From positions 13,625,918-13,689,917 of the forward strand of contig VDFB02000001.1 in the NCBI GenBank assembly GCA_007258455.2: a stretch of DNA of 64,000 bases, given 5' to 3'. Source of the DNA: Sequoia sempervirens. Lineage: Eukaryota > Streptophyta > Pinopsida > Cupressales > Cupressaceae. Position numbers and translations under genes: made by a program. The notes beneath the pieces were generated by a model that saw nothing but the letters and a program-made list of their open reading frames with translations, did not search any database and was not told the DNA's origin. Positions 23,156 to 33,369 of the stretch are shown here, piece after piece (position 1 is the first letter of the stretch; each line of letters opens with the position of its first letter).

Positions 23156-25184
23156 AAACATAATTTATTCACTTATAATATCATACTCTTTGGCTTTTGA
23201 GGTTTTGGAGGCTTCCTCATCAAAATAATTTGTTATTATTTCGAAGGCCATACTAGTCAAACTCTCCAAAACACAATCTTTTGCTCATCATATTTATTTT
23301 GTTTGTTTGTTTTTTCAATATATTAGCCTTCCTTGGACAAGGGTATGATCTACTTCTAGTCATATACTCCCTATCCAAGTATCCTTCACTCCAATTGATT
23401 CTTTGACAATACCATGTTCATTTGTCAATATTAAAATAATACATAAAAATGATTAGAAGGAAAAAGGACCTCTACCCTCATATATATCATGACACTTCCA
23501 TTAATCCTTGCATTCAAAAGAATCACATGAGAGATTCATAAATGATACACCTTTTTTCAAGCCATAATTTGACAAAAGAAAACCAAAAAATTATAGCTAT
23601 ACAAAGAACTTCTTCATAAGAACTTATAGCTACACAAAAAATGGTACATTAAATCTGATATGACCTTCACACCTACTCTATTTAGTCTATACTACAATAG
23701 AAACCATCTAATCAACATAGGTAGATAACCTACATCACCTATGATTTCCACCTTAAGTGCCTCATGAAATCAGTCCACAAAGCTACATGGATGAGGGTGA
23801 TAATGCTTACCATCTTTCATAAGACGTCCATATATATTTATATTTTATTTTATTGATTCAAGAAGATAAGAGACTAATGAAATCTTATTGATAATGTCAT
23901 TCATCCACTAAAACAATCAATCATTAAGAATATGTAAACATATTTCATTGTAAGGATGATTATGCACATGAGTAGGCCTAAAATCAGGATAACAATATCA
24001 AGAATGAATGAGTGATATATTATACTCCAATGTCCAACATCTTAAATATTTCTAGCATCAAGAAATTTATTTATTTTTAAGTCCATAATCATTTCTAGCA
24101 TCAAGACCATATGATTCAAAGTCCCTAGAAAATTAATTTTTAAATCCATAATCGTTTCTAGCATAAAGACCATATGATTCGAAGACCCTAGAAAATTAAT
24201 GTATGGAAATATATCTAGTAGTGGGAAACTTCTCAAATTAAAAATTGCATAGGCAAAGCCAGCTGCAAAAATAGCCATAGAAAACAAAACCAAAGCCCAA
24301 AAATAGTTTCCTCTTTATAATCCCTCTGTAGACCTTTAAAGTTAGGACTCTTGCTCGTGCCTGTTATACAAGCACCATCTTTCCAAAGGAGCATTTTGTG
24401 GAAATTTGGATGTTGGATAAGACTTAAACATTTCTATTCAGTTTCATGCTTATTTATGGGTTCCTAAACTTCCTTTTTGTTAAGGTTGCATAAATTCTTA
24501 TGGCAATGAATAGTGTTGTTAACTTCATCCTTCACAATTACAATTTTGGCTAAAGACTTTTTGATAAAGCTTTTAAACTCTGAACCAGTAATGTGGAGCC
24601 ATGTTGGGGATTGATGCCTACTAGTTCTTTCTTATCTATCTAGACTGCTCATGTGATTTATCCTGATCATTAGCATTCCTTCATAAAATTTAACATTCAT
24701 TTATGGTAGTTTTAAATTTTTATTTTTAAGAGCTAGTTTTATATCCTATTCTTATTCTAGATATTGGGCATCTATCAACTTCTTCAAAGCATGAGGCCTA
24801 TTATCTCCAGTCTCCTAATTTATATTTGAAGGTATTGATAATAAAATATTCCTATATCCTTCCCCCACGCCGCATATTGCAAAATTTCAATTCGGGGTCT
24901 AATTCATATCACAGAGCATTATATATTTATGTATAGACCAGATAAGGACTGACAGAATACCTCATGATTTATGCAGAAGAATGAAAGAGCGAGAGATAAA
25001 TGAATAGTATATTTAATTGTCTTTTGGTGCCACCAAATACATGGGAAACTTTCACTCCAAACACAGAAATTGTTGATCTAGTCTAAGAAATTTGATTATT
25101 TCCTCTAAAAAGTTACATGACATCTCAGAACAAACTAACTCAGGTATACTCAAATGGCATATATCAAATCTAAAATCATGACAT
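23156..25184 (+). other. No gene seen; small tandem repeat at 24076-24200
   Basis: AT-rich. At 24083 and 24145 the phrase CCATAATC(A/G)TTTCTAGCAT recurs with a 62-bp period, and a third partial copy starts at 24044. Confidence 0.5.
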
Positions 25185-25410
25185 ACTAAAAGGGTTCTAG
25201 AGCTAGCGAACAGGTTTGCTTAGCAATCTGTTTTAGTTCATGATTATGAACACTTTGTTTTATGATCCCCAGTTCAAACATAATTATACACAAAACTTCA
25301 CTTTTTGAAAGTTCACAAATAAAAAACGTAGCAATGAAAGATATTAAAAGCTCATTTTGGAAATCTAACAATTGGCAAGCATAACCTCCTTCAATATCAA
25401 TTACATTCTG
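25185..25410 (+). repeat. Diverged copy of the mTERF downstream flank
   Basis: Shares ordered phrases with 46800-47000 and 47570-47770: TTTATGAT..CCAGT(C/T)CAAACATAAT, ATTGAAAGTTCACAAATAA, ATCTAACAATTG(A/G)CAAGCATA. The match is gapped and moderate, so either an old segmental copy or an unrecognised dispersed repeat that is also present beside mTERF. Confidence 0.55.
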
Positions 25411-25684
25411 AAAGCAGGATAAAATAATTTCAATTTCAATTTAGTCTGTTTCCACAATTTATTGATTCAGGACACTAAGAGACTCATAAAAACTCAGAGA
25501 ATGTCATCGATGCAATGAAATTGTCAGTAACTTAGTTTATTTCTAAATTATGAAAATATTTTATGGAGTCCATAGCCCTTTCTAGTGTCGAGAAATTATA
25601 AGTCAAAATCCATGCAATACGTTAGTGAGGAGACTCCTCTTCTAAGTTAAAGTAGTTTTAGTTTTTCCTCTCTCTCTCTCTCTC

Positions 25685-25862
25685 AGGCACACATCTGTCA
25701 ATATCTTCACCAGAGGAGACCTGTGCTAACCTACTCCCATTCAATAAAGCTATTCTCTCCCTCTCTCTCTTGAAGGCACACATCTGTGAATATCTTCACC
25801 AGAGGAGACCTGTGTTACCCTACTCCCATTCAATAAAGCTATTCCCCTATGAATCCAAGATT
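25685..25862 (+). repeat. 89-bp tandem duplication with CT-rich spacer
   Basis: AGGCACACATCTGT(C/G)AATAT begins at 25685 and 25774; each unit ends CATTCAATAAAGCTATTC and is preceded by a (CT)n run. Confidence 0.85.
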
Positions 25863-26499
25863 TTCTATCTGAAGTTATTGATCATGGGATTTCCCAATAT
25901 TTTGTTTGGTAAAGTAATTCCTCCATTGTTATATAATTTTGAGATTGCCCCAGACAACGTTTCATGTCTTGTTAGTTAGAGTGTTTCTAAATAATATTGT
26001 GGGCATAGCTTTGATACAGATTCAGAACCAAAGCATCATCACTGTCAAGAGTGTATCCTTCAATTTGTAATAAACTTCCTTTGTGGCTACTGTAATTTTC
26101 ATTCTGCCTACTATCATCAAGTACAATTAACCGTGTCTATATTAATTTCACTTTGATTTGTCCTTTCTTGCTTTAGGGATTACTGAGTTGGTAAATACAA
26201 TGCATTTGTAATATGTATTACTGGAGTAGGATAAGATACAATGGACAGATCATATAAGGTAGATTGCACTATAATCACATTTCTCAGATGGTTGCATAAA
26301 AACCCCATAATTAGAATTGTATGATGTGAAAAACAAAAACAATTAACCTGAACTACAATCATGTGTTCCAAAACTACAGAGATCCTTAATAAGAGAAAAC
26401 TAAAAAGGCTGCCATGAGAAGATTGTTGAGAAAGAGTATTATATACTAATGCATAAACCAAATAGTGACCAACAAAACTACAAATAATTTATATACAAA
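25863..26499 (+). other. No gene seen
   Basis: AT-rich sequence; no coding block or repeat recognised on either strand. Confidence 0.45.
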
Positions 26500-27034
26500 A
26501 TACAAAGTGCAAGAGATCAAAAAACTTGAGGATAAAGGTACTAGATATTTCTTCAAATTCTTAACCTTTAACAGTTTAACCATGCTAGGGAGAATTGTTC
26601 TCTGGATATTGGGGAATTCTAGTAGAAGATGGAGAGCAAATTTTGAGGGGCCTCTCGATCTTTTTATAAGAACCTTTTTACATCTAATGCACTGGGAGAG
26701 GGGTGCTGGATTGTTGGTTTCTATAAGTGTTCCTAATAAACTAAGTAATTAGTTGCCACGTTCTTGGATTTTGATATCTACTTCGATGAACAATCTAAAG
26801 TCATCGGGTCTTTTAAAAAGGAGAAATCTCCAAGAGTTGACGGATTTCATGCCGAATTCTACAAAGCTATTAATGATTGGATATCCCCCATTCTTTTGGA
26901 GGCATACAAGGAGGCTATCTATGTTGGATCTTTAGGTAGCAATATCAATAATGAAGTCATTAAATTGACTCCTAAAGACAATAACACAACTCAAATTAAG
27001 AGTTGGAGACCTATTAATCTAATCAATGTCTCCT
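26500..27034 (+). pseudogene. LINE ORF2 reverse-transcriptase fragment, truncated by element C
   Basis: Non-LTR RT, N-terminal part. Seen: KLEDKGTRYFFKF (26525), SFYKNLFTSNALGEG (about 26660), then FKKEKSPRVDGFHAEFYKA, ISPILLEAYKEA, SLGSNINNEVIKLTPK and IKSWRPINLINVS up to 27030. This is the usual L1 RT order (KSPGPDGF..FYK, LIPK, WRPISL.N). The frame is shifted at least twice before 26764. The match stops exactly where the LTR of element C begins (TGTTATAA at 27035), so C inserted in this LINE. It may or may not belong to the same LINE as the ORF1 at 19900. Confidence 0.8.
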
Positions 27035-27646
27035 TGTTATAATATTTCTTGGAAATAAATGCAAAAATCTGTAAAATAGCAAACAACTTCGAGGGGGTGA
27101 CCTCTAATAATCAAATAATAATATATGAATTCAATATTTGTTGATATGATGATTTGGGAGAAACATATCCTCCTTATTTATAGGCTTAACTATGTAGGGG
27201 GCACACCCCCTCATCTTAATTAAGAGGGATTGGTGTATTAACTAAAATTAATGTTCAGGTTAGGCATGCCACAACTGCTTCGCCTTATTATGTTTAGAAT
27301 GATAGAATATTAAGGACCTAACATGCCCCTTGTAATTTCCCCTTTTGGGATTGCCCTAAATCTTGCCCTAGAATCACAAGTTCAATTGAAACAAGAGGTG
27401 TAATATAGTTAGATTTTAAACTTTACCAATAAACATGTCCTTAGCTAAAACCCTGGAATACGTCCTGCAATCATGTTAGATAACATATAATTTTACCAAT
27501 GATTCAATAAGAGTTAGGGTACATATAATGCATATATTATATCAATTGTTTCAATCCATTTGAATAAATCATTTAAGAAATCAAGAATCGATAGTGCTAT
27601 TTCCATAGTCCACCATGATGGGATTGGAGAGGTAGCATGTTAGGGT

Positions 27647-27958
27647 GCCCTAACTTCACCACATCTAAGCCCAAGAGTGCGGAGTAACTATACTCGACCC
27701 CTTGGCCCCAAGGGGCAGGAACTCTTGTCCATCCCTCGTGAGGTGGGCTACTTAGAAGGGGAAGACACACCTACATCCCTAATCATTACTATTCAATAAG
27801 ACGCCCTAACTTCACCATGTCTAAGCCCAAGAGCACAGAGTATCCATACTTGACCCCTTGGCCCCAAGAGGCAGGAACTCTTGTCCATCCCATATGAGGT
27901 GGGCTACTTAGAAGGGGAAGACGCACCTGCTAACCTTATTGAGGTTCCTCCCTAACCC
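27647..27958 (-). repeat. 156-bp tandem duplication in element C LTR
   Basis: GCCCTAACTTCACC begins at 27647 and 27803. Both units contain GACCCCTTGGCCCCAAGRGG, an imperfect palindrome, and AGGTGGGCTACTTAGAAGGG. Repeats of this kind inside U3 are often enhancer-like, but that role is inferred. Confidence 0.8.
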
Positions 27959-28987
27959 TTTCATGATCGCTTATAGGAGATTCAAATAAATGATTATAGA
28001 GATTAACTACTATCGTCACAAAGAATTGATAGACTATGTGTTCAAAAATATAGGCATACTATATATATACACACACACACACTCAATCTTCTTATTATCT
28101 TGCATACGACAATTGAATACACTGCTGTAATTTACTGATATTAATCTGATTGATATATCAGAGTTGCAGATTGCTTGATCTTCTAATAGATGTCAATAGC
28201 ACTTTCATTCCTCTATTCGATCGGTCTTTCTTATATTGCTTAAAGATAAACAAATAGATTAGATTTAATGAATAATTACTAATAAGGATTAATAATTGCT
28301 GCAAGCATCATTACTATATGATCGTGTGTGTGTGTATTTCTAGTTACTTTCAATCTTCCAATAATCATTTCATATGTATATATATATACACACACATTTC
28401 AACTTACTGTACAAATATATTCTTGCAATAATACTTAATCCCATTGATCTCTTATAATCTATTTCTTCTTCCTAATCTGCTATTTTATCCTCAGTGCAGA
28501 TATTTATTTCTAATTGATTCCCTAATTATATCCTCTGCTGCTGCAGACTTCTTTCTCCTTCCTTCCCTCCTCATCACCTTTGAAAATATGTCTTCTTTTA
28601 TATCCCCCACAATGGGGAAAAGGCATGTTTTTTTCCCATCGTGTCTTTCCCTTGATAAGGGACACGTCCCCCTGCAGGTTAATTGCTGCCTAAAGTCTTG
28701 TTTGCTACCTTCAATAAGCACCCCCTAAGGTAATCACTGCTCTTAAGACTTTATTGCTGCCTTTCAAAATATTAACTGTTGCTGTTTATGAATCACTGCC
28801 TTTTGAAACTACTTTTATTTCCTAAAGCTCGCTGCTCTTCATAATAGGATAATATTTGCTAAGTCATAATATCATTGCTGCTTTTTATGATATAATCGCT
28901 ACATATACTTCTGCCTTTAAATCATAATCTTTGCATAATCGTTGACTTTGTAATTACATATACTTATTTTATATTGTTTTATATTTA

Positions 28988-28995
28988 CATATTTC
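28988..28995. repeat. hAT target-site duplication, left copy
   Basis: CATATTTC, identical to 32936-32943. Confidence 0.95.
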
Positions 28996-29290
28996 CAGTG
29001 TTCCACGGGGACGCGTTCCCCCCCAAAAATGACCCGTTTCCGAAACGGGGACGTCCCGGGGACGGGGGGATGGGTACTTGGCGTCCCCCGCCGTCCCGCC
29101 ACCGCCACCGGTGCTCCACCGGAGACGGGGAGACGTCTCCACGTCTCCAAGTTTCCTTGGAGACGTCTCCAACGTCTCCAAGGAAACCTGGAGACATGGA
29201 GACGTCTCCAAGTCTCCTAGGGAGACGCCTAGGCGTTTCTCGGGAGGCTGGGAAACGCCTAGCCGTCTCCCGTCTTGAGACGCGTCAATG
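28996..29290 (+). promoter_or_regulatory. hAT left terminal and subterminal palindrome cluster
   Basis: After the 14-bp TIR come CCCGTTTC-C-GAAACGGG (29033-29049) and three perfect copies of the 12-bp palindrome GGAGACGTCTCC (29129-29140, 29159-29170, 29198-29209), with several half-sites (GTCTCC, GGAGAC, GAAACGCC). Known: hAT transposases such as Ac bind clustered subterminal motifs. Assigning these as the binding sites is inference. Confidence 0.7.
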
Positions 29291-29607
29291 GATGCATAAA
29301 TCAAAATTTAACTTAAATTTTTAGTTTATATGTATTTTGTTGTTGCCCTAATTTGGCGTGGGCCCCACCCCTTCCTCTAAAACAACACAAAACAATGAAA
29401 ACATTAAGATTTGATCATTTCAATCACATTTACAAAGAGTCAAAGACTGATTTTTTTTGCAGCCAGCTGAAGAAGAAGAAAAACAGTGAAGAAGTCTAAT
29501 TGAAGGAGTGAAAATAAAGATTGCAAGTGTGATAGGAGTGAGAAGGAGCAAGAAGAAGAGGAGGAAGAGGATTCTACTTCATTTTGGAGAGATTTTTCAA
29601 GCACAAG

Positions 29608-30104
29608 GTAGGGTTTTTGAAGTTTTTTTCAAATTTCTTGTTGTTTTTCAAGTTTTTGTTTTAAAATTTATTTTCTTAGTTTAAACTTGTTTTCTTTTTT
29701 TCTTATTCATCTCAAAGACTCAAAATCAGATTTGATGTTGAATCTTGAGAGCAAAATGATGAAGATGAATGAATCATTCATCATTTTGCCCTCAAGATTC
29801 AACATCAATTTTTTTATTTTAAAATTTTAATATTAAAGTTTAAAGTTAAAGTGTAAACAGCTTGCTTTTTTAAATTTTTTTCCTCAGATCCTTTCTATTT
29901 CTCAAATACTATTAGTTATTACTTATTTATATTGCTTATAGAGCTTGCTTTTTTTTCCTCATATCCTTTCTATTTCTCAAATCCTTTTTATTTTCTATTT
30001 GCAAACTGCAAAGTAAAATTTCAAATTTGTTATTTCAATTTTCAATGTTCATTGTTTCAATTTGTTAAAGTAGGCTGATTTTATTTTAATTTTGTGAAAT
30101 GCAG
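29608..30104 (+). other. Probable intron in the hAT transposase leader
   Basis: A donor AAG|GTAGGG at 29607/29608 and an acceptor, T-rich tract then AATGCAG|TG, at 30104/30105 bound a 497-bp AT-rich segment directly ahead of the start codon. Upstream (about 29400-29607) is a purine-rich leader. Splicing here would remove no coding sequence if translation starts at 30118. Confidence 0.5.
29733..29807. repeat. Near-perfect hairpin inside the putative hAT intron
   Basis: The left arm TGATGTTGAATCTTGAG (29733 onward) pairs with CTCAAGATTCAACATCA (ending 29807). The stem continues through GCAAAATGATGAA/TTCATCATTTTGC with one mismatch, about 30 bp, with a short loop. The rest of the intron is simple AT-rich DNA, so the fold stands out. 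Confidence 0.85.
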
Positions 30105-30117
30105 TGTCACTTTCACG

Positions 30118-32418
30118 ATGAGCACCCAAGACATGAGTGGGGATGACATGGAAATTCACTCTCATAGTGAACATGATTCAGATTTTGAACCTGAGAATGA
30201 GGGGGATGACCATGGGGCTGATCCTGCAGCCCAATCTAGTTCCATGGCGAGTGCACCAGCTAGTACAGGTTGCCCTTCAGAAACTTTGGCAGAGTTTGCT
30301 AGGGGTCATTTTGATCCGAAGTCTCCTCTCAAACAGTTTGCTACAAGAATACAAAGCACATCAAGTTCAGGTGGGGGAACAAGGAAGTGGAAGTGCAACA
30401 TTTGTCATATGGAATGGTTTGGTAGCATCACTCGAGTGAATGCACACTTTCTTTTTTGGACAGGAAAAGGTGTGGAGCCTTGTAAGTTTTTGAAGGAGGC
30501 TAAAAATATAAAATATAGAATGGAGTTTAACAAGCTTTGGGGCATTCCAGAGGACACAAATATTTCAATCCCTACTACTTTGACTGCTAGGGCAGCCCTT
30601 CAGCAAATCCAGCATGCATCAGTGCCACATACTTTTCAGACGGGAGGAATGATGTTTGGATCTTCATCCACTTCCACTTCTAGTGTCGCTAGGGGGACAG
30701 CCACAGGGAAACGCAAGTTGCAGACATCACAAAGTAACCCCATAGCTAATATGTTTAATGTGCAGTTGAGAGATGAGATAGATGAATCCATTGGCAAGTT
30801 CTTTTTTGCCAATGGAATTCCATTTCATGTTACACGGTCTCCTTATTATAGGGAGATGATGGCTATGGTGGCTAAGGGAGGAACATCATATGTGCCACCA
30901 GGTGAGACGAAAATGAGGACCTCGATCTTGGATAAGTGCTATTCCAAGATCAATATTTTGATGGAGAAGATGAAGGCATGTTGGGTGGCATCTGGGTGCA
31001 GTATAGTTATGGATGGGTGGACGGACATTAGCCATCGTCCACTCATCAACATCATGGTCACATGTGCAGAGGGCCCATACTTCCTTAGAGCAGTTGATTG
31101 TACAGGGCATCGCAAAGATGCTGATTTTCAGTTTCATCTCCTCAGGGAGGCTATTGAGGAGGTTGGGCCACAAAATGTGGTCCAAGTAGTCACAGATGCA
31201 GCCCATGTGTGTAAAGCAGCAGGGAAACTCATTGAGGCAGCCTATAGAGATATTTGGTGGACCCCATGTTGTGTGAATGCCATGAACAATGCACTCAAGG
31301 ACATGGGGAAGATTGATTGGATTAGAGGAGTGGTCACTGATGCGAGAGATGTGCAGATGTTTATCTGCAACCACCACACTTCCCATGCACTCTTCAGGAC
31401 CTTCGCGAAGAAGGAGTTCTTGAAACCGGTGGAGACCCGATATGCATCATATTTCATTCTCTTGGAGAGAATGATTGAGTTGCAAGAGGCATTGCAAGTC
31501 ATGGTTATGACTAATGAGTGGAATAGGTGGGCCGAGGCCAAGACAGCACAGGGGAGAAGGGTGAAGGAGATAGTGAAGAGTGATGTGTTTTGGACTGATG
31601 CGAAATACATTGTCTCCATCATTTCTCCAGTATTCCAGGTTATCAGATATGGGGATGGGGATGCACCTAACCTTGGAGAGGTGTATGAGTGCATCGACTC
31701 TATGCTTGACCAGATGAGGGCTGCTGTGCAAGTGAAGGACCCCTCTCTAGCATTCTACAATGAGCACATCCGGCCAATCATTCAGCGCAGATGGGACAAG
31801 TTGAACACTCCTTTGCATATGGCTGCCTTTGCCTTGAATCCTAAGTGGTACATGGCTAGACCAGGTAGAGTGACACCGATTCAGGATGATGAGGTGAAGG
31901 CAGGTTTCTTTAGGTGCATAGAGAAGATGTATGATTCTACAGATGCCAGCACAATTCGCACTGAGTGGACCAGATTTGCCACTCTTAGAGGCTATTCAGA
32001 TGCAGCAAAGGTGGATATAGTTTCTATGGCACAGGAGGACCCACTTTTGTGGTGGAATTGTCATGGTTCGAAATCTTTGACCACCACTCTAGCTATTCGT
32101 CTGCTATCCCAGGTTTCCAGTTCTTCAGCTGCTGAGAGGAACTGGTCTACATATAGCTTCATCCACTCTCTTAAGAGGAACAGACTTACCTCTAAGAGAG
32201 CAGAGAAGCTTGTGGCTGTACACAGTGCTTTGCGTATCATGGACCGCAAGACAATTGTGTACAAGGAGAGTCCAGCGGCACGATGGGATGTGGAGCCAGA
32301 GGAGCCTTCACAGATTGATGAGGATGATCCTACCACTTCAGATGCAGGGCTGGTTGGTGTGAGCTTGAGGGATCTTGACCATGTGGAGTCCACAGTTCCA
32401 GTGATGGGGAGTTTGTAG
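30118..32418 (+). CDS. hAT transposase (BED finger, DUF659-type), intact
   Basis: 766 residues, no stops or shifts. It excises and reinserts the element in the nucleus. The start is ATG AGC ACC at 30118; the frame extends upstream to a GTG at 30094, but no earlier ATG exists and the acceptor at 30104 lies between. Domains: acidic N-terminus 1-40; BED zinc finger with Cys93, Cys96, His110 and Cys122 (WKCNIC..RVNAH..PC); DUF659/RNase H-like core about 265-400 with Asp299 in MDGWTD and Asp360 in VVTD; C-terminal hAT dimerisation 640-706 with Glu673 in SSAAERNWS. These three match the D-D-E positions of hAT enzymes. Oddities: Asn387 in CCVN where the CxxH motif has His, and Ala361 after Asp360 where Asn is usual. 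Length is typical. Confidence 0.95.
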   Translation: MSTQDMSGDDMEIHSHSEHDSDFEPENEGDDHGADPAAQSSSMASAPASTGCPSETLAEFARGHFDPKSPLKQFATRIQSTSSSGGGTRKWKCNICHMEWFGSITRVNAHFLFWTGKGVEPCKFLKEAKNIKYRMEFNKLWGIPEDTNISIPTTLTARAALQQIQHASVPHTFQTGGMMFGSSSTSTSSVARGTATGKRKLQTSQSNPIANMFNVQLRDEIDESIGKFFFANGIPFHVTRSPYYREMMAMVAKGGTSYVPPGETKMRTSILDKCYSKINILMEKMKACWVASGCSIVMDGWTDISHRPLINIMVTCAEGPYFLRAVDCTGHRKDADFQFHLLREAIEEVGPQNVVQVVTDAAHVCKAAGKLIEAAYRDIWWTPCCVNAMNNALKDMGKIDWIRGVVTDARDVQMFICNHHTSHALFRTFAKKEFLKPVETRYASYFILLERMIELQEALQVMVMTNEWNRWAEAKTAQGRRVKEIVKSDVFWTDAKYIVSIISPVFQVIRYGDGDAPNLGEVYECIDSMLDQMRAAVQVKDPSLAFYNEHIRPIIQRRWDKLNTPLHMAAFALNPKWYMARPGRVTPIQDDEVKAGFFRCIEKMYDSTDASTIRTEWTRFATLRGYSDAAKVDIVSMAQEDPLLWWNCHGSKSLTTTLAIRLLSQVSSSSAAERNWSTYSFIHSLKRNRLTSKRAEKLVAVHSALRIMDRKTIVYKESPAARWDVEPEEPSQIDEDDPTTSDAGLVGVSLRDLDHVESTVPVMGSL

Positions 32419-32814
32419 ATGATTAGAGGCCTCCATTCACTACATTTTGAGTTTTGACATTTTGGCATTTTGTCTTTTCAGTTTTCATTTTGTAATGCTA
32501 CTTATTGTAATGATGAATCATGTAATCAATTAATCATCTTTATAGACTTTGTCATATCATCATATCTCATATGACATCAGATATTTATATTTGGGGATAT
32601 AAATTTATAATAGAAATCTCCAATTTGACAATTTCATTTGTCAAATTTTATTTAGCAATTAGCATTCAAATATCATTATATTTTCGTATTTAGATTTAGT
32701 ATTTCAAATTTTGCCATGTTATAATTTTACTAATTTGAAATTTCCTATAGTTTCATTTGAAATGTAATTCTTATACTGTTATATTGTTATACATCTTTTC
32801 AAAAGAATTATATC

Positions 32815-32935
32815 AGCACCACCACCCCGCCACCCCCCCGCCGCCGTCCCCAAACTTAGGCCCTTTGTCCCCCCGTCTCTGAAACGCGTTTCCCCGTCCC
32901 CCCGTTTCCCCGTCCCCCAGGCCCGTGGAACACTG
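32815..32935 (+). promoter_or_regulatory. hAT right subterminal repeats and TIR
   Basis: C-rich tract with GTCTCTGAAACGCGTTTCCC (the 12-bp palindrome GAAACGCGTTTC at 32881-32892) and repeated CCCGTTTCCCCGTCCCCC, sharing the GTTTC/GTCTC units of the left end, before TIR 32922-32935. Confidence 0.7.
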
Positions 32936-32943
32936 CATATTTC
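32936..32943. repeat. hAT target-site duplication, right copy
   Basis: CATATTTC, identical to 28988-28995. Both copies lie in AT-rich LTR sequence of element C. Confidence 0.95.
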
Positions 32944-33164
32944 ATTTTAATATAGTATATATTTATTTTTATATTAGTTTTATATTTTTTTTATATATTT
33001 ATAGGATTATATTATAATGATTATAATTATAATAATAATATTTAAATTGTTAATATTTATATTTATATTGCTATTTATTTTATATATTTATTTGAATTTC
33101 AATGCTTGGTTTTTTACTGATTCAATTTCGGGGGCATGACACCCCTCCCCTTAAAAAAAGCATT

Positions 33165-33365
33165 GTCCTCAATGCTTCAAAAATCTAGATGCTTCAATAT
33201 GAATTGTTCATCTTCCCATGTTGCATCTTCAATTGGCATATTCTTCCACTTGATTAGGAATTTGAAGATAGCTCTATTTCGCAACAGTTTCAAACTTTTC
33301 TCAATAATTTCCTCAAGTTCTAAAATAAACTTGCCTTCATCTAACTCTGGCATTTCTAACTAGAT
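33165..33365 (-). pseudogene. Element C chromodomain (broken at end)
   Basis: The minus-strand frame reads ELEEIIEKSLKLLRNRAI, then FKFLIKWKNMPIEDATWEDEQF. This is the LIKWKNLPxEDATWE form of the chromodomain in plant chromoviruses, which recognises heterochromatin marks. It is followed by a stop and then the polypurine tract AAGGGGAGGGG (about 33142-33152 on the plus map) next to the LTR. Confidence 0.82.
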
Positions 33366-33369
33366 TGGA

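Larger units (their letters stand above)
28996..32935 (+). mobile_element. Complete hAT DNA transposon with perfect TIRs and 8-bp target duplication
   Basis: 3940 bp. The left terminus CAGTGTTCCACGGG (28996-29009) is the exact reverse complement of the right terminus CCCGTGGAACACTG (32922-32935). The element is flanked by identical 8-bp direct repeats CATATTTC at 28988-28995 and 32936-32943, the target-site size of the hAT superfamily. It encodes one uninterrupted transposase (30118-32418) with BED finger, DUF659-type core and hAT dimerisation region. Both subterminal regions are GC-rich and full of short palindromes, against an AT-rich background. It lies in the LTR of element C. Perfect ends and duplication plus an open ORF imply a young insertion. 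Confidence 0.96.
27035..33141 (-). repeat. Element C LTR, about 2.16 kb, split by the hAT transposon
   Basis: On the minus strand the LTR starts TGTCATGCCCCC at 33141 and ends ATTATAACA at 27035. Subtracting the 3940-bp hAT element and one 8-bp duplication leaves about 2159 bp. A minus-strand TATAAATA lies at about 27176-27183, and a 156-bp tandem repeat at 27647-27958. No second LTR of this family is in the window. Confidence 0.7.

Noticed and set aside
28917..29324. Several overlapping frames of 60-116 codons on both strands, Arg/Gly/Pro-rich
   Set aside because: Produced by GC-rich palindromic subterminal repeats of the hAT element, which are open in many frames at once.
30094..30117. Upstream extension of the hAT transposase by eight codons starting at GTG
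   Set aside because: Plant nuclear genes start at ATG, and a splice acceptor (GCAG at 30101-30104) falls inside the extension. The ATG at 30118 is the first usable start.
30886..32468. Open frames of 90-166 codons on the minus strand under the transposase
   Set aside because: They are antisense shadows of a long, domain-rich plus-strand ORF and show no domain of their own.
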